64,000 nt of DNA from Argonema antarcticum A004/B2 (lineage in GTDB: Bacteria; Cyanobacteriota; Cyanobacteriia; Cyanobacteriales; Aerosakkonemataceae): NCBI RefSeq assembly GCF_023333585.1, contig NZ_JAIQZN010000013.1:1-64000 (forward strand). Reading direction: 5' to 3'. The notes beneath the pieces are model-generated. The model searched no databases. It had not been told where the DNA came from and saw only the letters and a program-made list of their open reading frames with translations. Position numbers and translations under genes: made by a program. Shown here piece after piece: positions 54,114 through 63,420 of this stretch. Position 1 is the first letter of the stretch. Each line of letters begins with the position of its first letter.

Positions 54114-56207
54114 TCAGTTTTGATCGTCAGCTAAAGTAATCAGTGAATCATAGACAGTGAGATTAAAATTCTTATCCAGAGTCGGTGCTAAATAAATACC
54201 AAAGTTTTTGTTTTTAATTTGGGCTTGAGAACTAATTCTTACGCCAATACATACTTCGTCGCGGTTTTGTGCAGCGAGTATGCAGTCAGCGAAGGTCAAC
54301 TTGCCAATTTGGTTGGCTGGAAAGTAAAGCCATATTGGCTTAATATACAGTTCGCTACCGTCAAGGGAAAACAAATCCTGATATATTGACATCACATCAG
54401 GTTCTTGCGACACCTGAGCCAAAATTTTAGACACAAATTGATTGGTAAGGAGAAAGTCTTTTACACCAGCTTTGATTACCAAGTCAGTATTTTGCGAGTC
54501 GATTATCTCTGCAATTAAATTAGTGGTAATTTTGGTTTTTGTGGCGGTGGTATATTCTTTAAAAAATTGCCGTATTTCCAACAAAATGGTGAGCGTTTTG
54601 GCATCTATTTCCTCAGCGTTTTCCCCGCTACCTGCTAAAATTGAGATGCTGTCAAATTTATATGGTTTCAGGGTTTTTAGCTGATCGACTGAATCCACAT
54701 CTACTTGCATGATTTCCATCTTGATATGTGGATAGGCTTTAGCAATATTGTCAAATTCAGCTTTAATTTCATCGTTTAAAACCTCTACCGCCAGGTTAAC
54801 CTGCGAATCTTTGACTAGGCATTTCGCATATTCTTCGAGAGCGATCGCGGTTTTGCTGTTCCAGCCAATAATCAGATAATTTTCAGTTTCCATCTCTAAA
54901 GTTTGGTTGCGCTCGACACATCCAACACGGTTAAGCTGTACTACAGGTTCTGGAGAAAACTGAATAGTTGAGTCATCTTCAGCTAGGACGATCGCTTCAT
55001 CATCTTTACTTAACTTATAATCTTTGTTTGTTTTGAGTGTTAAGCTGCCATCTCCATGACGAATTCCTAATGGGACAGCCTGCAATAAATGAAATGGCAA
55101 TTCACCGAAGGTGATATTATTCCATCCAGATTCAGAACGATAGAAATAAAATTCGTTTCCTTCAAAGCCCACCAAGTTTAAATATACTCTAGCCAGTCCT
55201 ACACTCCGCGAAGTTTGAACTAAAATCAGAGCCAATATCTCAGCTTCATTAAGAGTGGTGACTGCGCCGGGAGCAATGTTTTGAGCTAGGCGGCGATATT
55301 GTTCCAAATGTAATTCTACGATAATTGGCGGCAAGTTTTCTTCCCCATTAGCTGCCACAACTGCCAGGATTCCCTTAACCACTCTTGCATCAGATAAAGT
55401 CTTAAATTGCTCGTTATCTGAACTTTTAGAATCATTCAAAATAATAATGGATTTAGCAACTTTGACACCTACTTTATCTAGGTTAGATAAATTTGCGATC
55501 GGGCCATTGCGAGTCACCACTCGCGTTGTTTTTAGATCGGCTATATTATTCCGCAGGAAATCATCCATCTCCTCCTTATCTTTGTCAGCCAAGATCACAA
55601 CGACTGCATCTGATTCTGATTCGTTAGCCAACACTAACTCTTTAATAATATCTACAACCCTATCGCCAAATCCTAAAATTAAGGTATGGTTCTCTTCCAC
55701 TACCAAACTTTTCCCCTTACGCAGCAACTCTAGTCTTGATTCAAACTGCTGGGTAATGAAAGCTATTAAGCTGGAGAACAACACTAAGCCGATAAAAATC
55801 GTGATTACACCCACAAACTTAGCAGCAAAATTGGCCTCGTCTCCTGTGTCTCTTAAACCTATAAGCTGAACAAAAATTTCCCAAAGTAAGTCATCAGTAC
55901 CTTTTTTAGGGCCGTTAGGAAAGAATCGTTCTACAACATAACGTGCAGTTGTCATCACCGCAAAAGCAGCAATAAATACTGACACTAATGCCAGAAAGAC
56001 CGACATCCCTCCTTTCGACATAAAGTTGTCGAATTTATACTGTAGGCGCTTTTGCCAGGTGATTTCATTTTCAGAAGCTTGACTGCTGTTCTTTGTCAAA
56101 GTTAATACCAACCTTATATAGTTGTCGAAGTTATCCTTTAGGCGCTTTTGCCACGAGACTTGATTTCCAGAAGCTCGACTGCTATCGTTTGTCAAAGTTA
56201 CTACCAA
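54114..56207 (-). CDS. CASTOR/POLLUX-type ion channel protein
   Basis: 697 residues. Two membrane helices (about 68-95 and 128-155) flank a pore-loop region (DDLLWEIFVQLIGLRDTGDE). Two RCK-like Rossmann domains follow, starting at HTLILGFGDRVVDIIKEL (about 172) and YLIIGWNSKTAIALEEYA (about 438). The long middle region (VVVILADKDKEEMDDFLRNN, RVVTRNGPIANLSNLDKVGV) is typical of the CASTOR/POLLUX/DMI1 family, cation channels of plant nuclear envelopes with bacterial relatives. The first 65 residues are a tandem duplication with period 32, not expected in the family. Regulation by ligand binding to the RCK domains is likely. Confidence 0.88.
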   Translation of the reverse strand: MVVTLTNDSSRASGNQVSWQKRLKDNFDNYIRLVLTLTKNSSQASENEITWQKRLQYKFDNFMSKGGMSVFLALVSVFIAAFAVMTTARYVVERFFPNGPKKGTDDLLWEIFVQLIGLRDTGDEANFAAKFVGVITIFIGLVLFSSLIAFITQQFESRLELLRKGKSLVVEENHTLILGFGDRVVDIIKELVLANESESDAVVVILADKDKEEMDDFLRNNIADLKTTRVVTRNGPIANLSNLDKVGVKVAKSIIILNDSKSSDNEQFKTLSDARVVKGILAVVAANGEENLPPIIVELHLEQYRRLAQNIAPGAVTTLNEAEILALILVQTSRSVGLARVYLNLVGFEGNEFYFYRSESGWNNITFGELPFHLLQAVPLGIRHGDGSLTLKTNKDYKLSKDDEAIVLAEDDSTIQFSPEPVVQLNRVGCVERNQTLEMETENYLIIGWNSKTAIALEEYAKCLVKDSQVNLAVEVLNDEIKAEFDNIAKAYPHIKMEIMQVDVDSVDQLKTLKPYKFDSISILAGSGENAEEIDAKTLTILLEIRQFFKEYTTATKTKITTNLIAEIIDSQNTDLVIKAGVKDFLLTNQFVSKILAQVSQEPDVMSIYQDLFSLDGSELYIKPIWLYFPANQIGKLTFADCILAAQNRDEVCIGVRISSQAQIKNKNFGIYLAPTLDKNFNLTVYDSLITLADDQN
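56013..56204 (-). repeat. 96-bp coding duplication at the channel N-terminus
   Basis: Residues 2-33 (VTLTNDSSRASGNQVSWQKR..NFDNY) and 34-65 (LTLTKNSSQASENEITWQKR..KFDNF) align over the full 32 residues with about 20 identities. The repeat is in frame and lies before the first membrane helix. Confidence 0.85.
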
Positions 56208-56487
56208 CCTTTAAACAATACTGGACATATCTAAATCTTACAGAAACTTTGGGTGTATAGGCGTAAACCTTACCAGAAGAAGAATTATAACACACCAACA
56301 ACGAAAAAGTACCGACTGTGTAGGTGGTGTCAGCGCATTCAACCGTTCCCGCTTGTCCGGCGTCTAGAACCTGTAGTCCTGGGACAATCTCACCCGCAGC
56401 GAAAGGCGTAATCGTAAAACGCCCGTTTGTCATTTCCCTAATGCGCTTGCAAACGGTGTCAGCGCCTCCGTAAGTATCTAAAATCAT
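56182..56487 (-). pseudogene. TRAP-type substrate-binding protein (DctP) fragment
   Basis: 101 codons from ATG 56487. Residues about 7-58 (GGADTVCKRIREMTNGRFTI then FAAGEIVPGLQVLDAGQAGTVE) match the first alpha/beta unit of DctP-family TRAP receptors, which capture organic acids. The rest (SLLVCYNSSSGKVYAYTPKV) is unrelated to that family. The signal peptide and more than 250 C-terminal residues are missing. It overlaps the channel gene start by 26 bp. No TRAP permease genes are nearby, so it is probably a decayed fragment. It could still be translated as a small protein. Confidence 0.5.
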
Positions 56488-56688
56488 CAAGACTGTATCA
56501 GAATGCAGTCACTTTTAGCTCAGTTTTCCAGCCGCAATATTTGTTTTATATACTTGACTATAATGGAATTTTGTGTTTAAGAAGATTTGATTTGGGGAGC
56601 GAAGTGGAATTCCACTAAGTTACGCTGGGCAGAGCCTGGGAGCGCGAAAACAAGAGCTAATGGAACTAACTAGCAATTTGAGTTAGTA

Positions 56689-56903
56689 TTACAGCGGCTT
56701 GCAGCCGCGTGAGGTACAATAAAATATTTTTTTAGCGCGACATTTGGGGCTTTTTTGGCCATGATTCTTGTGTGTAGGGGCGGGTTTTTGGCAAAATTTT
56801 CTGATTCTAACCCTAATCTTAGATCAACCCGCCCGTACAAAATTATCTACCAAAAGAGCCCCTACAATTTACCTGTACCTCACCCACTTGCAAGCCGCTG
56901 TAA
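56689..56903. mobile_element. about 215-bp nested palindromic MITE
   Basis: Outer ends TTACAGCGGCTTGCA and TGCAAGCCGCTGTAA are perfect 15-bp inverted repeats. Just inside, GTGAGGTACA faces TGTACCTCAC. Further in, TGTAGGGGC faces GCCCCTACA and GGCGGGTT faces AACCCGCC. The whole can fold into one long branched stem. TA borders CAGCGG at both ends. Immediately right lies GCCCAGAGGTTTAAACCTCCGGGC (56931-56954), another palindrome. Region 56488-57033 holds no gene. Confidence 0.82.
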
Positions 56904-57033
56904 GTCAACTTCAGTGGACTTTAGCTATTAGCCCAGAGGTTTAAACCTCCGGGCGGGCTGACAGCGCGAGTACAAGATCTGTGCTAGTAATTATAGAAAT
57001 ATTTTCGTCCATCAGTCCTTCCTGATGTTAAGT

Positions 57034-58164
57034 TCACTTGAAAATATCGTTTCGTATCCTTTTCATACCTTTAACAGTAACTTGAAATGGAACTGACCAT
57101 AAATTGTCCAAACCCCAGACATCTTGTAAATACCTGGGAAAACCCATAATCTTAAATGTCGAACCTGTACTTTGAACTGACTTCAAATATTGAGAATATC
57201 TGATGATGAAAGTTTTTATGACAGGCAGCGGTTCCCCAGAGCTTAGTTTATACTCCATTTGTTCAAAAGCTGAAGGTTTCAAATCTCGAACCTTTTCTAT
57301 AATTGCTCCGGGAATAGGTGCTAATAGTACTTCAGATAATATCGCGAGCATCTTTTTTAAAGGCAAAATAAATCGATACTTTTCCGCATCAGCCACCAGA
57401 ACATTCCAATCTATTGAATCGGAAAATGAGTTAATAATTGTCATCCCATCAGCCACCGAACGAATTGGTGGAACTAAATTCCATATCGTTCCCTGGTGAC
57501 AAAGCTGCAATAACTGATAAGTTGGGTTTAAGACATAACTTGATAAATCTTTTATTTGGGTTGCGATCGGCCCTTCTCCCAAATCAGTATTCTCTTGCCA
57601 AGGATACCAGTATATATGCCTGTAGAGATTAAGTATTTTGCCAGACTCATCTACAAAGGTAATAACAGACAAGCTAGATAAAACTTTATCTGGCACTTTT
57701 TCTTTTAGCATCCAGCCCAACTTATTCAATAAACCGAGCGCTGCATCTCCATCTGCCCAACGCACAAAAACATCAAAACTATCTATGGCATGGAGTCCAT
57801 CATCTTGATAATAATGTAAAAGCAAAGCGACATCTTTTAAAATTAGTGTCTTGATGCCAGCATCCTGAAAAGAACGTATAAGTGATGTAATTTTAGAAAC
57901 TAAGAGTTGATTTTCATACCATCTACGGCGGTAGACACCCTTGAGTCTTACCATCTGGTAATCTTCCACGCCATGAACAGATAAATTGCGATACAGTAAT
58001 GGCAGCAACCGATAAGATTCTGGATCGAGATCCTCAATATCGACAGTTCTTTTCCATTGCTGCCAAGCATCAGTCGCATCTTTTCCTTGCTTGAGGGCAG
58101 CCAGCAAAAGCAATTCCTGCTCGGAAGTAACCCACTCAAATTTTCGATCGTTTTTAGAATTCAT
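57034..58164 (-). CDS. nucleotidyltransferase-fold protein (PF14907-like), possibly degenerate
   Basis: 376 residues. The layout follows the divergent neighbour: YRLLPLLYRNLS, YENQLLVSKITSLIRSFQDA, GIKTLILKDVALL and then HAIDSFDVFVRWADGDAALG, where a nucleotidyltransferase carries G.R...DLD. Here the motif is A-I-D-S-F-D, so one metal-binding Asp pair is kept but the preceding Arg is changed. The C-terminal half is helical (YQLLQLCHQGTIWN, RSVADGMTII). Such proteins accompany peptide-modification and polysaccharide loci. The target is unknown. Its start is 11 bp from that of the divergent paralogue. Confidence 0.7.
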   Translation of the reverse strand: MNSKNDRKFEWVTSEQELLLLAALKQGKDATDAWQQWKRTVDIEDLDPESYRLLPLLYRNLSVHGVEDYQMVRLKGVYRRRWYENQLLVSKITSLIRSFQDAGIKTLILKDVALLLHYYQDDGLHAIDSFDVFVRWADGDAALGLLNKLGWMLKEKVPDKVLSSLSVITFVDESGKILNLYRHIYWYPWQENTDLGEGPIATQIKDLSSYVLNPTYQLLQLCHQGTIWNLVPPIRSVADGMTIINSFSDSIDWNVLVADAEKYRFILPLKKMLAILSEVLLAPIPGAIIEKVRDLKPSAFEQMEYKLSSGEPLPVIKTFIIRYSQYLKSVQSTGSTFKIMGFPRYLQDVWGLDNLWSVPFQVTVKGMKRIRNDIFK

Positions 58165-58175
58165 AAGGTGTGTAA

Positions 58176-59276
58176 ATGATTCAAAAGGTAACGGATAAGG
58201 AAATCAACGCTAAAGAATCGCGCCCAGAAATTGAGCTACTTCTATGTTGTGCCAGAACTAGGATAGACACGGCAATGGCAGAGCGAATCAAAACCCTACT
58301 CCAAGGAAACATCGACTGGACATATCTAATAGAAATAGCATCCCAGCACGCGACAAAGCCACTTTTGTACCACAGTCTTTCCACCATTTGCCCAGAAGCA
58401 GTTCCCCAACCAATATTCGATCGGCTTCGCAACGATTACCGCGCCAACGCCCTACGGAATATGTCCCTGACGAAGGAACTGCTCAAACTCCTAAATTTGT
58501 TTGAAACGCACCAAATCCCCGCTATCACCTACAAAGGAGCCGCGCTGACTGCTGCCATGTATGGCAACCTGTCGCTCAGGCAGTTCGGTGATTTGGATAT
58601 CTTGGTTCAAGAGCAGGACTTTTCCAGAGCAAAAGAACTGCTGATTTCTCAAGGATATCACCCAGACTCAAAATTTGAGTGGGAAGAAAGTTTGATCAAT
58701 AATAAAACCAAAGTTAATGTAGACCTCCACAAGAGAATCGCACCGAAATACTTCCCTCTTTTACTCGATTTTGACGGTTTGTGGCAACGCCTGGAGCCTG
58801 TATCTCTTGTTGGCACAACAGTCACTACCCTTTGTACCGAAGATTTGCTGATTATCCTCGCAATGCAGATAGCGAAAGATTCTTGGGAACAGGAGCAAAA
58901 GCTATCTCAAATCTGCGATATTGCTGAATTAATTCGCTCTCATCAGGAATTAGATTGGGGAGGAATCATCAAGAAAGCTAAAACTTTAGGTAGCGAGCGA
59001 ATGTTGTTAGTTAGTCTTCTTTTAGCAAAGGATCTTCTGGATGCCAAACTTTCAGCAGAAATAGAACAAAGATTGCAAGGAGATCTGTTGATAAAATTAC
59101 TTGCTGTCAAACTACGTAAATGGCTTTTTTATAGTTCTGGAAGTATGAGCGAAAAAATGCAAAAATTATTTTTATTCCCTTTTGGAGTAAGGGAACGTTT
59201 GCAGGATAAAATCAATTACGGTCGTCGTTTGACATACCTCTCTTATCTGGGAATAAAAAATCGGGTGCAGGGATAG
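58176..59276 (+). CDS. nucleotidyltransferase family protein (PF14907)
   Basis: 366 residues: helical N-terminus (TKPLLYHSLSTICPEAVPQP), then AITYKGAALTAAMYGNLSLR followed by QFGDLDILVQEQDF, the G..R.FGDLDILV metal-binding motif of nucleotidyltransferases (D-L-D near 147-149), VDLHKRI with a third acidic residue, and a helical C-terminal part. Proteins of this family occur in lasso-peptide and exopolysaccharide clusters, often with an HPr-kinase-like gene, as here at 63.4 kb. It would transfer a nucleotide or phosphate group to an unknown acceptor. Divergent from its paralogue with only 11 bp between starts. Confidence 0.82.
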   Translation: MIQKVTDKEINAKESRPEIELLLCCARTRIDTAMAERIKTLLQGNIDWTYLIEIASQHATKPLLYHSLSTICPEAVPQPIFDRLRNDYRANALRNMSLTKELLKLLNLFETHQIPAITYKGAALTAAMYGNLSLRQFGDLDILVQEQDFSRAKELLISQGYHPDSKFEWEESLINNKTKVNVDLHKRIAPKYFPLLLDFDGLWQRLEPVSLVGTTVTTLCTEDLLIILAMQIAKDSWEQEQKLSQICDIAELIRSHQELDWGGIIKKAKTLGSERMLLVSLLLAKDLLDAKLSAEIEQRLQGDLLIKLLAVKLRKWLFYSSGSMSEKMQKLFLFPFGVRERLQDKINYGRRLTYLSYLGIKNRVQG

Positions 59277-59315
59277 AACGTTATTTATAGAGCTTTTCAG
59301 GTGAGTGAGGTATAT

Positions 59316-59348
59316 AGAAACCCGGTTTCTCGGAGAAACCGGGTTTCT
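59316..59348. terminator. palindrome AGAAACCCGGTTTCT, possible bidirectional terminator
   Basis: Perfect 15-bp inverted repeat with a 3-nt loop (CGG), lying in the 84-bp gap between convergent genes. There are no long T-runs on either side. The same unit occurs at 42.7 kb, so it is a dispersed repeat that may have been recruited as a terminator. Confidence 0.5.
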
Positions 59349-59360
59349 GAGGTCGCTGTA

Positions 59361-60308
59361 TTAAGCAAGGCTAATTCCGGGAATGTTTACTCTAATTTTG
59401 TATACCGAAGTTTGAGCAGTGATATAAAGACTCTGCCAATCTTCATCTCCCCAAGCACAATTTGCTGGTTGTTCGGGAGTCACAATTGTTCCTAGATGAT
59501 TGCCTTCGCGATCGAATACCCATACGCCTCCTGCTCCGGTACAGTAGATGTGTCCTTGCACGTCTACTTTCATCCCATCAGGCAAACCTGTTTTCTTAAC
59601 GTTCATATCGTAAAAGATCCGACCATTAGCAAGCGTACCATCTGTTTTAACATCAAAAACTCGAATATGACGGCGTTCTGAATCATCGATATAAAGCTGC
59701 TTTTCATCAGGTGAAAATGCCAGACCATTCGGTTTATCAAAATCATCAGCTACGACAATAATTTCGTTCACATCAGGGTCAAGGCGATAAACTCCTTGAA
59801 TTGGTTGTTCCTGCTGTTCGAGTTTGATGCCATAAGGAGGGTCGGTAAAATAAATAAAGCCGTCGCTTTTGACGACAACATCGTTGGGACTATTGAGGTT
59901 TTTGCCTTGGAATTTATCGGCTAAGATGGTAATTGAACCGTCTGTTTCGGTGCGGGTAACTCGGCGCGTACCGTGTTCGCAAGCAATTAATCTTCCTTGT
60001 TTGTCTCTAGTCAAACCGTTGGAATTATTACTAGGTTCTCTGAAGATGGTTAACTTACCATAAGTAGTCAGTTGGAAAATTTTGTTAGCAGGAATATCGC
60101 TAAATAGAAGATAATTTTCTTCAGCAAACCAAATTGGGCCTTCAGTAAACTGAAATCCGGTAGCTACGCGATCGATCTTTACTTTCTTAGGAAAGAGATT
60201 TTTAAATGTTTGAGATTTTGCATCTAATCGACCCGATGCTAATTTTTTTGGAAAAGTCGAACCTAGTTGTTTTATCTGTCTATTGACCCATTTTGTGATA
60301 CGCAACAT
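59361..60308 (-). CDS. SMP-30/gluconolactonase family hydrolase
   Basis: 315 residues forming a six-bladed beta-propeller: FTEGPIWFAEENYLLFSDIP (first metal-ligand Glu), NGLTRDKQGRLIACEHGTRR, NSPNDVVVKSDGFIYFTDPP and YGI, KPNGLAFSPDEKQLYIDDSE and LPDGMKVDVQGHIYCTG. The E, N, N and D metal ligands of the family are in place (E in TEGP, N in SPND, N in KPNG, D/S in IDDS). It opens sugar lactones or related esters. No signal peptide. It is the last gene of the minus-strand operon, which may place it in sugar metabolism for the glycan made by the GT2 enzymes. Confidence 0.9.
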   Translation of the reverse strand: MLRITKWVNRQIKQLGSTFPKKLASGRLDAKSQTFKNLFPKKVKIDRVATGFQFTEGPIWFAEENYLLFSDIPANKIFQLTTYGKLTIFREPSNNSNGLTRDKQGRLIACEHGTRRVTRTETDGSITILADKFQGKNLNSPNDVVVKSDGFIYFTDPPYGIKLEQQEQPIQGVYRLDPDVNEIIVVADDFDKPNGLAFSPDEKQLYIDDSERRHIRVFDVKTDGTLANGRIFYDMNVKKTGLPDGMKVDVQGHIYCTGAGGVWVFDREGNHLGTIVTPEQPANCAWGDEDWQSLYITAQTSVYKIRVNIPGISLA

Positions 60309-60337
60309 TATATTTTATCCAAATAAACAGTGCTTTT

Positions 60338-61216
60338 TTATTGAGGTGGCTGCTGAAATACACGAGAATTAAATAATGATAATCCCCCATCAATTTTAAT
60401 GACGCTTCCAGTAGTAAACCCGGAAAAATAATCTGAAGCTAGATAAACAGCTGCTCTGCCGATATAACAAGGATTGATAGAACTTTTATTCAGGGGCGTA
60501 TACTCGTGACTGAATGGATTTCCTTGCTCATCTTCTGCAACCCAACCCGGAGCAATTCCGTTAACTCTGATGCCAAAGGATGCTAATTCTACAGCCAGTT
60601 CTTTAATAATCATTCCTAATGCGGCTTTTGAGGAACTGTAACTCGGCCAGCGTGCAATTTCCCATTGATGGATAGAAGTGATAAATATAATAGAGCCATG
60701 AACGTTATTAGTTACCATCATTTGGGAGATTAGTTTTGTGAGGTACATTGGCCCAAAAACATTGGTATTAAATGTCTTCTGCCATTCTCCTAAATCAAGG
60801 TTTTTTATTTTTATTGTCTCAAATTGAATCCCCACATTGTTAACAAGTATATCAATGTTTATGTGATTATCTACTAACCAACTATGTAAAGAATTATTGT
60901 TCTCAACATTTGATATATCTGACAAAAATCCTCTTGACTTAACCTGATAGCTATTTAGTTCTTTTTCTAAGTTTGTACATCGCTCCTGAAGTGCGTCAGT
61001 AAAGAAAATGTTTGCGCCTTGTTTAGCCATCTCAAGGGCAATACTCCTGCCAATATTTCTTCCGGCTCCGGTTATCAGAACATTTTTTCCTGCGAAAAGC
61101 TGATTATCTATAACTACGGAAGGCTCTGGCAGTGGTTTTGGAGGTACTAACTTTGGAGTTGTCACCGGATTTATGAAGGATTTTAAGGCAGCTTTTAACC
61201 GAGTTTTTAAGTTCAT
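60338..61216 (-). CDS. short-chain dehydrogenase/reductase
   Basis: 292 residues. About 45 N-terminal residues precede the Rossmann fold, more than usual (it starts MNLKTRLKAALKSFINP). NAD(P)-binding GAGRNIGRS; NNVG motif (LVNNVGIQ); catalytic Ser in FITSIHQ, Tyr and Lys in YSSSKAAL; C-terminal GSVIKIDGGLSL. It is a cytoplasmic oxidoreductase of the classical SDR type with unknown substrate. The extension resembles the basic N-terminus of the SMP-30 gene that follows and may be a membrane-association helix. Confidence 0.9.
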   Translation of the reverse strand: MNLKTRLKAALKSFINPVTTPKLVPPKPLPEPSVVIDNQLFAGKNVLITGAGRNIGRSIALEMAKQGANIFFTDALQERCTNLEKELNSYQVKSRGFLSDISNVENNNSLHSWLVDNHINIDILVNNVGIQFETIKIKNLDLGEWQKTFNTNVFGPMYLTKLISQMMVTNNVHGSIIFITSIHQWEIARWPSYSSSKAALGMIIKELAVELASFGIRVNGIAPGWVAEDEQGNPFSHEYTPLNKSSINPCYIGRAAVYLASDYFSGFTTGSVIKIDGGLSLFNSRVFQQPPQ

Positions 61217-61226
61217 ATTTAATCAT

Positions 61227-61925
61227 CTAAATAGACTGATTATTGGCGCGGCGTCGGTCGAGTGAAGCTTTAATAAGGCGCACATAATCAGTACGCGACC
61301 GACGCTGACGAATGCTCAGATTGGTTTCGTGCAGACGCCGCCACATCAGCAGTTCTGCTAACATTCTAACACGCAATCCCAGATCGGTTGCACGTGCATA
61401 CCAACTGATAAATTCTCCCATTTGCAAGTGAGTTTCAAATTGACCTACACGGAAAAAAGCATCCCGTTTAATCAGCATGGTTCCGGGGTGATATCCTGCC
61501 ATTAATTCAGCGGGACAGTAGATTTTATTCTTGACGCTTTCATCTAATTCGGGACTGTGAAACTGTTGAATGTGTCCAAATACCATATCAACGTCTGGTT
61601 CGCTTTCAAAAACCTGCATTTGACGAGTCAATTTATCCTTAACCCAAAGGTCATCTGCATCGAGAAAAGCGAAGAAATTTCCTTGCGCTAAATCAGTGCC
61701 ATAATTACGGGCAGCACCAGCACCGCTTTGGGATTGCAAATAGTATCGCACTGATGAGCTAAAGCGCTTGGCTACCTCTGCGCTGCGATCGGTTGAACCA
61801 TCGTCTACGACAATGATTTCCAGTGGCTGATAGGTTTGAGCTAGCACGCTTTCGATCGCTTCAGCTAGATACTTTTCGCAATTGTATACTGGAATAATGA
61901 CGCTGACTAAAGAAGAATCGATCAT
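61227..61925 (-). CDS. GT2 glycosyltransferase
   Basis: 232 residues of the GT-A fold: VSVIIPVYNCEKYLAEAIES, IIVVDDGSTDRSAE, ARNYGTDLAQGNFFAFLDAD and D.W (DXD at FLDADD). The C-terminal part has WYARATDLGLRVRMLAELLM and RLHETNLS. It transfers a sugar from a nucleotide donor at the cytoplasmic face. It is the first described after the SDR gene and lies 2 bp from the next GT2, so they are translationally linked. Confidence 0.92.
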   Translation of the reverse strand: MIDSSLVSVIIPVYNCEKYLAEAIESVLAQTYQPLEIIVVDDGSTDRSAEVAKRFSSSVRYYLQSQSGAGAARNYGTDLAQGNFFAFLDADDLWVKDKLTRQMQVFESEPDVDMVFGHIQQFHSPELDESVKNKIYCPAELMAGYHPGTMLIKRDAFFRVGQFETHLQMGEFISWYARATDLGLRVRMLAELLMWRRLHETNLSIRQRRSRTDYVRLIKASLDRRRANNQSI

Positions 61926-61927
61926 CC

Positions 61928-62629
61928 TTATTTCTGCTCCAATTTTTGATTACGTTTACGTTCAATTGATTGTCTCATAATCTTCAGCAAATTCTGGTTA
62001 TTAACAGATGAATTTAATGAAAGATTGGTGTTATGAATGTGCTTGTGAAGCAACACTTCAGGCATGACAGCCATTGTCACATTATTATCTTTAGCACGAC
62101 AAAACCAATCAACATCCTCAGCTACTATAAATTCAGGATTTAACTTGCCAATCGCTGCAAATAAGGGTTTTCGCACTACGAGAGTTTCCATAATACAACC
62201 AACACTATCGCCTGAGAGTAACTCTGGTCTAAATCCGGGTGGTATGGAATGTCCCTCCTCTAAAAAAAACTTGACTTTGGCAACTGTGTATTGAATTTCT
62301 GGATGCTGAATTAGATAATTTACCTGACTGCTTAATTTGTTAGTTGTCCAGGTATCGTCATGGGAAAGAAAGGCAATAAATTCTCCTCTAGACGCATCAA
62401 TTCCTTGATTATAAGCATCTGCAATTCCCTCACCAGTTTGGCGGACGTAGCGAACCTGCTGAAAAGATTTAGCAATTTTTTCGGTGTTATCTATAGATTG
62501 ACCATCAACCACAATAATTTCATAATTTTCATAAGTCTGAGCTAGAACGCTTTCAATTGCTCTAGCCAAGTAACGTTCGCCATTTTTGACGACAATAATT
62601 ACACTGACGATGGGTAAATTTTCTATCAT
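61928..62629 (-). CDS. GT2 glycosyltransferase
   Basis: 233 residues from ATG 62629. A GTG at 62650 overlaps the previous stop as GTGA and is a real alternative, adding seven residues. GT-A core: VSVIIVVKNGERYLARAIES, IIVVDGQSIDNTEK, GIADAYNQGIDASRGEFIAF, LSHDD in place of DXD, and VAEDVDWFCRAKD. Its sequence is closest in style to the third GT2 here (shared AEDVDWF and HN.NLS). Confidence 0.9.
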   Translation of the reverse strand: MIENLPIVSVIIVVKNGERYLARAIESVLAQTYENYEIIVVDGQSIDNTEKIAKSFQQVRYVRQTGEGIADAYNQGIDASRGEFIAFLSHDDTWTTNKLSSQVNYLIQHPEIQYTVAKVKFFLEEGHSIPPGFRPELLSGDSVGCIMETLVVRKPLFAAIGKLNPEFIVAEDVDWFCRAKDNNVTMAVMPEVLLHKHIHNTNLSLNSSVNNQNLLKIMRQSIERKRNQKLEQK

Positions 62630-62646
62630 GTTATTTTCTGCAATTC

Positions 62647-63417
62647 TCACACTATTTTTGGTATTTCAGGAGAAGTGCCAAGGTACTCATTAATTGGCAT
62701 ATCTAATAAAGAAATAATTTGAGAATCTCCTCGCTTTCGGCACCGATCTAAATGTTTTTTGAAAATTCTTACAAACCCAAGCTCAACTAAATTTTTACCA
62801 GATGTCATATTATCTTTGTGCTTGCGATAAAACAGGCTTACTCGTTCCAATACAATCTTATAAATACCATTTTCCCACGCTCGGATAAACCAATCTACAT
62901 CTTCGGCATAATTGAGCGTTTCGTCAAAAAAGCCAATTTTATCAAAAACTGATTTTCGATAAATTGCGCTCCCTAGATTAATATAGCTGTAAGGTTTGTA
63001 AGCAGGTTCAAAAATGGGTTGATTGTTCGCTGTCGGTTCCGATAATTTCATCTGTTGGATTAATCCCTGTACAATTTCTACTGAGGGATTATCTGCTAAG
63101 TAATTTGCTTGCAGTTTCAGTTTATCATCCGACCAGAGATCGTCAACATCTAAGAAGGCAATTACATCACCTTTTGCTATTCTTATCCCACGGTTACGAG
63201 CCGCTGCTGGCCTGCTATTTTGCTGATAAACATAGCGGATACTGTCCTTGAATTGGGCAGCTATTTCCGCAGTTTTATCTATCGAACCATCATCAATTAC
63301 AATGATTTCTAATGGTTTATAATCCTGATTTTTGATATTTTGAATTGCTTCGGCTAGATATTTTTCCCCGTTGTAAACTGGGATAATAACGCTAATGAAT
63401 AATTGCTTATCGTCCAT
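62647..63417 (-). CDS. GT2 glycosyltransferase
   Basis: 256 residues. Core motifs VIIPVYNGEKYLAEAIQNIK, IIVIDDGSIDKTAEIA, ARNRGIRIAKGDVIAFLDVD (DXD), and YAEDVDWFIRAWENG with RKHKDNMTSG, typical of GT2 enzymes whose genes neighbour PqqD/HPr-kinase-like proteins. It ends with a TGA that overlaps the possible GTG of the next gene. It begins 3 bp after the HPr-kinase-like gene. Confidence 0.92.
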   Translation of the reverse strand: MDDKQLFISVIIPVYNGEKYLAEAIQNIKNQDYKPLEIIVIDDGSIDKTAEIAAQFKDSIRYVYQQNSRPAAARNRGIRIAKGDVIAFLDVDDLWSDDKLKLQANYLADNPSVEIVQGLIQQMKLSEPTANNQPIFEPAYKPYSYINLGSAIYRKSVFDKIGFFDETLNYAEDVDWFIRAWENGIYKIVLERVSLFYRKHKDNMTSGKNLVELGFVRIFKKHLDRCRKRGDSQIISLLDMPINEYLGTSPEIPKIV

Positions 63418-63420
63418 TGG

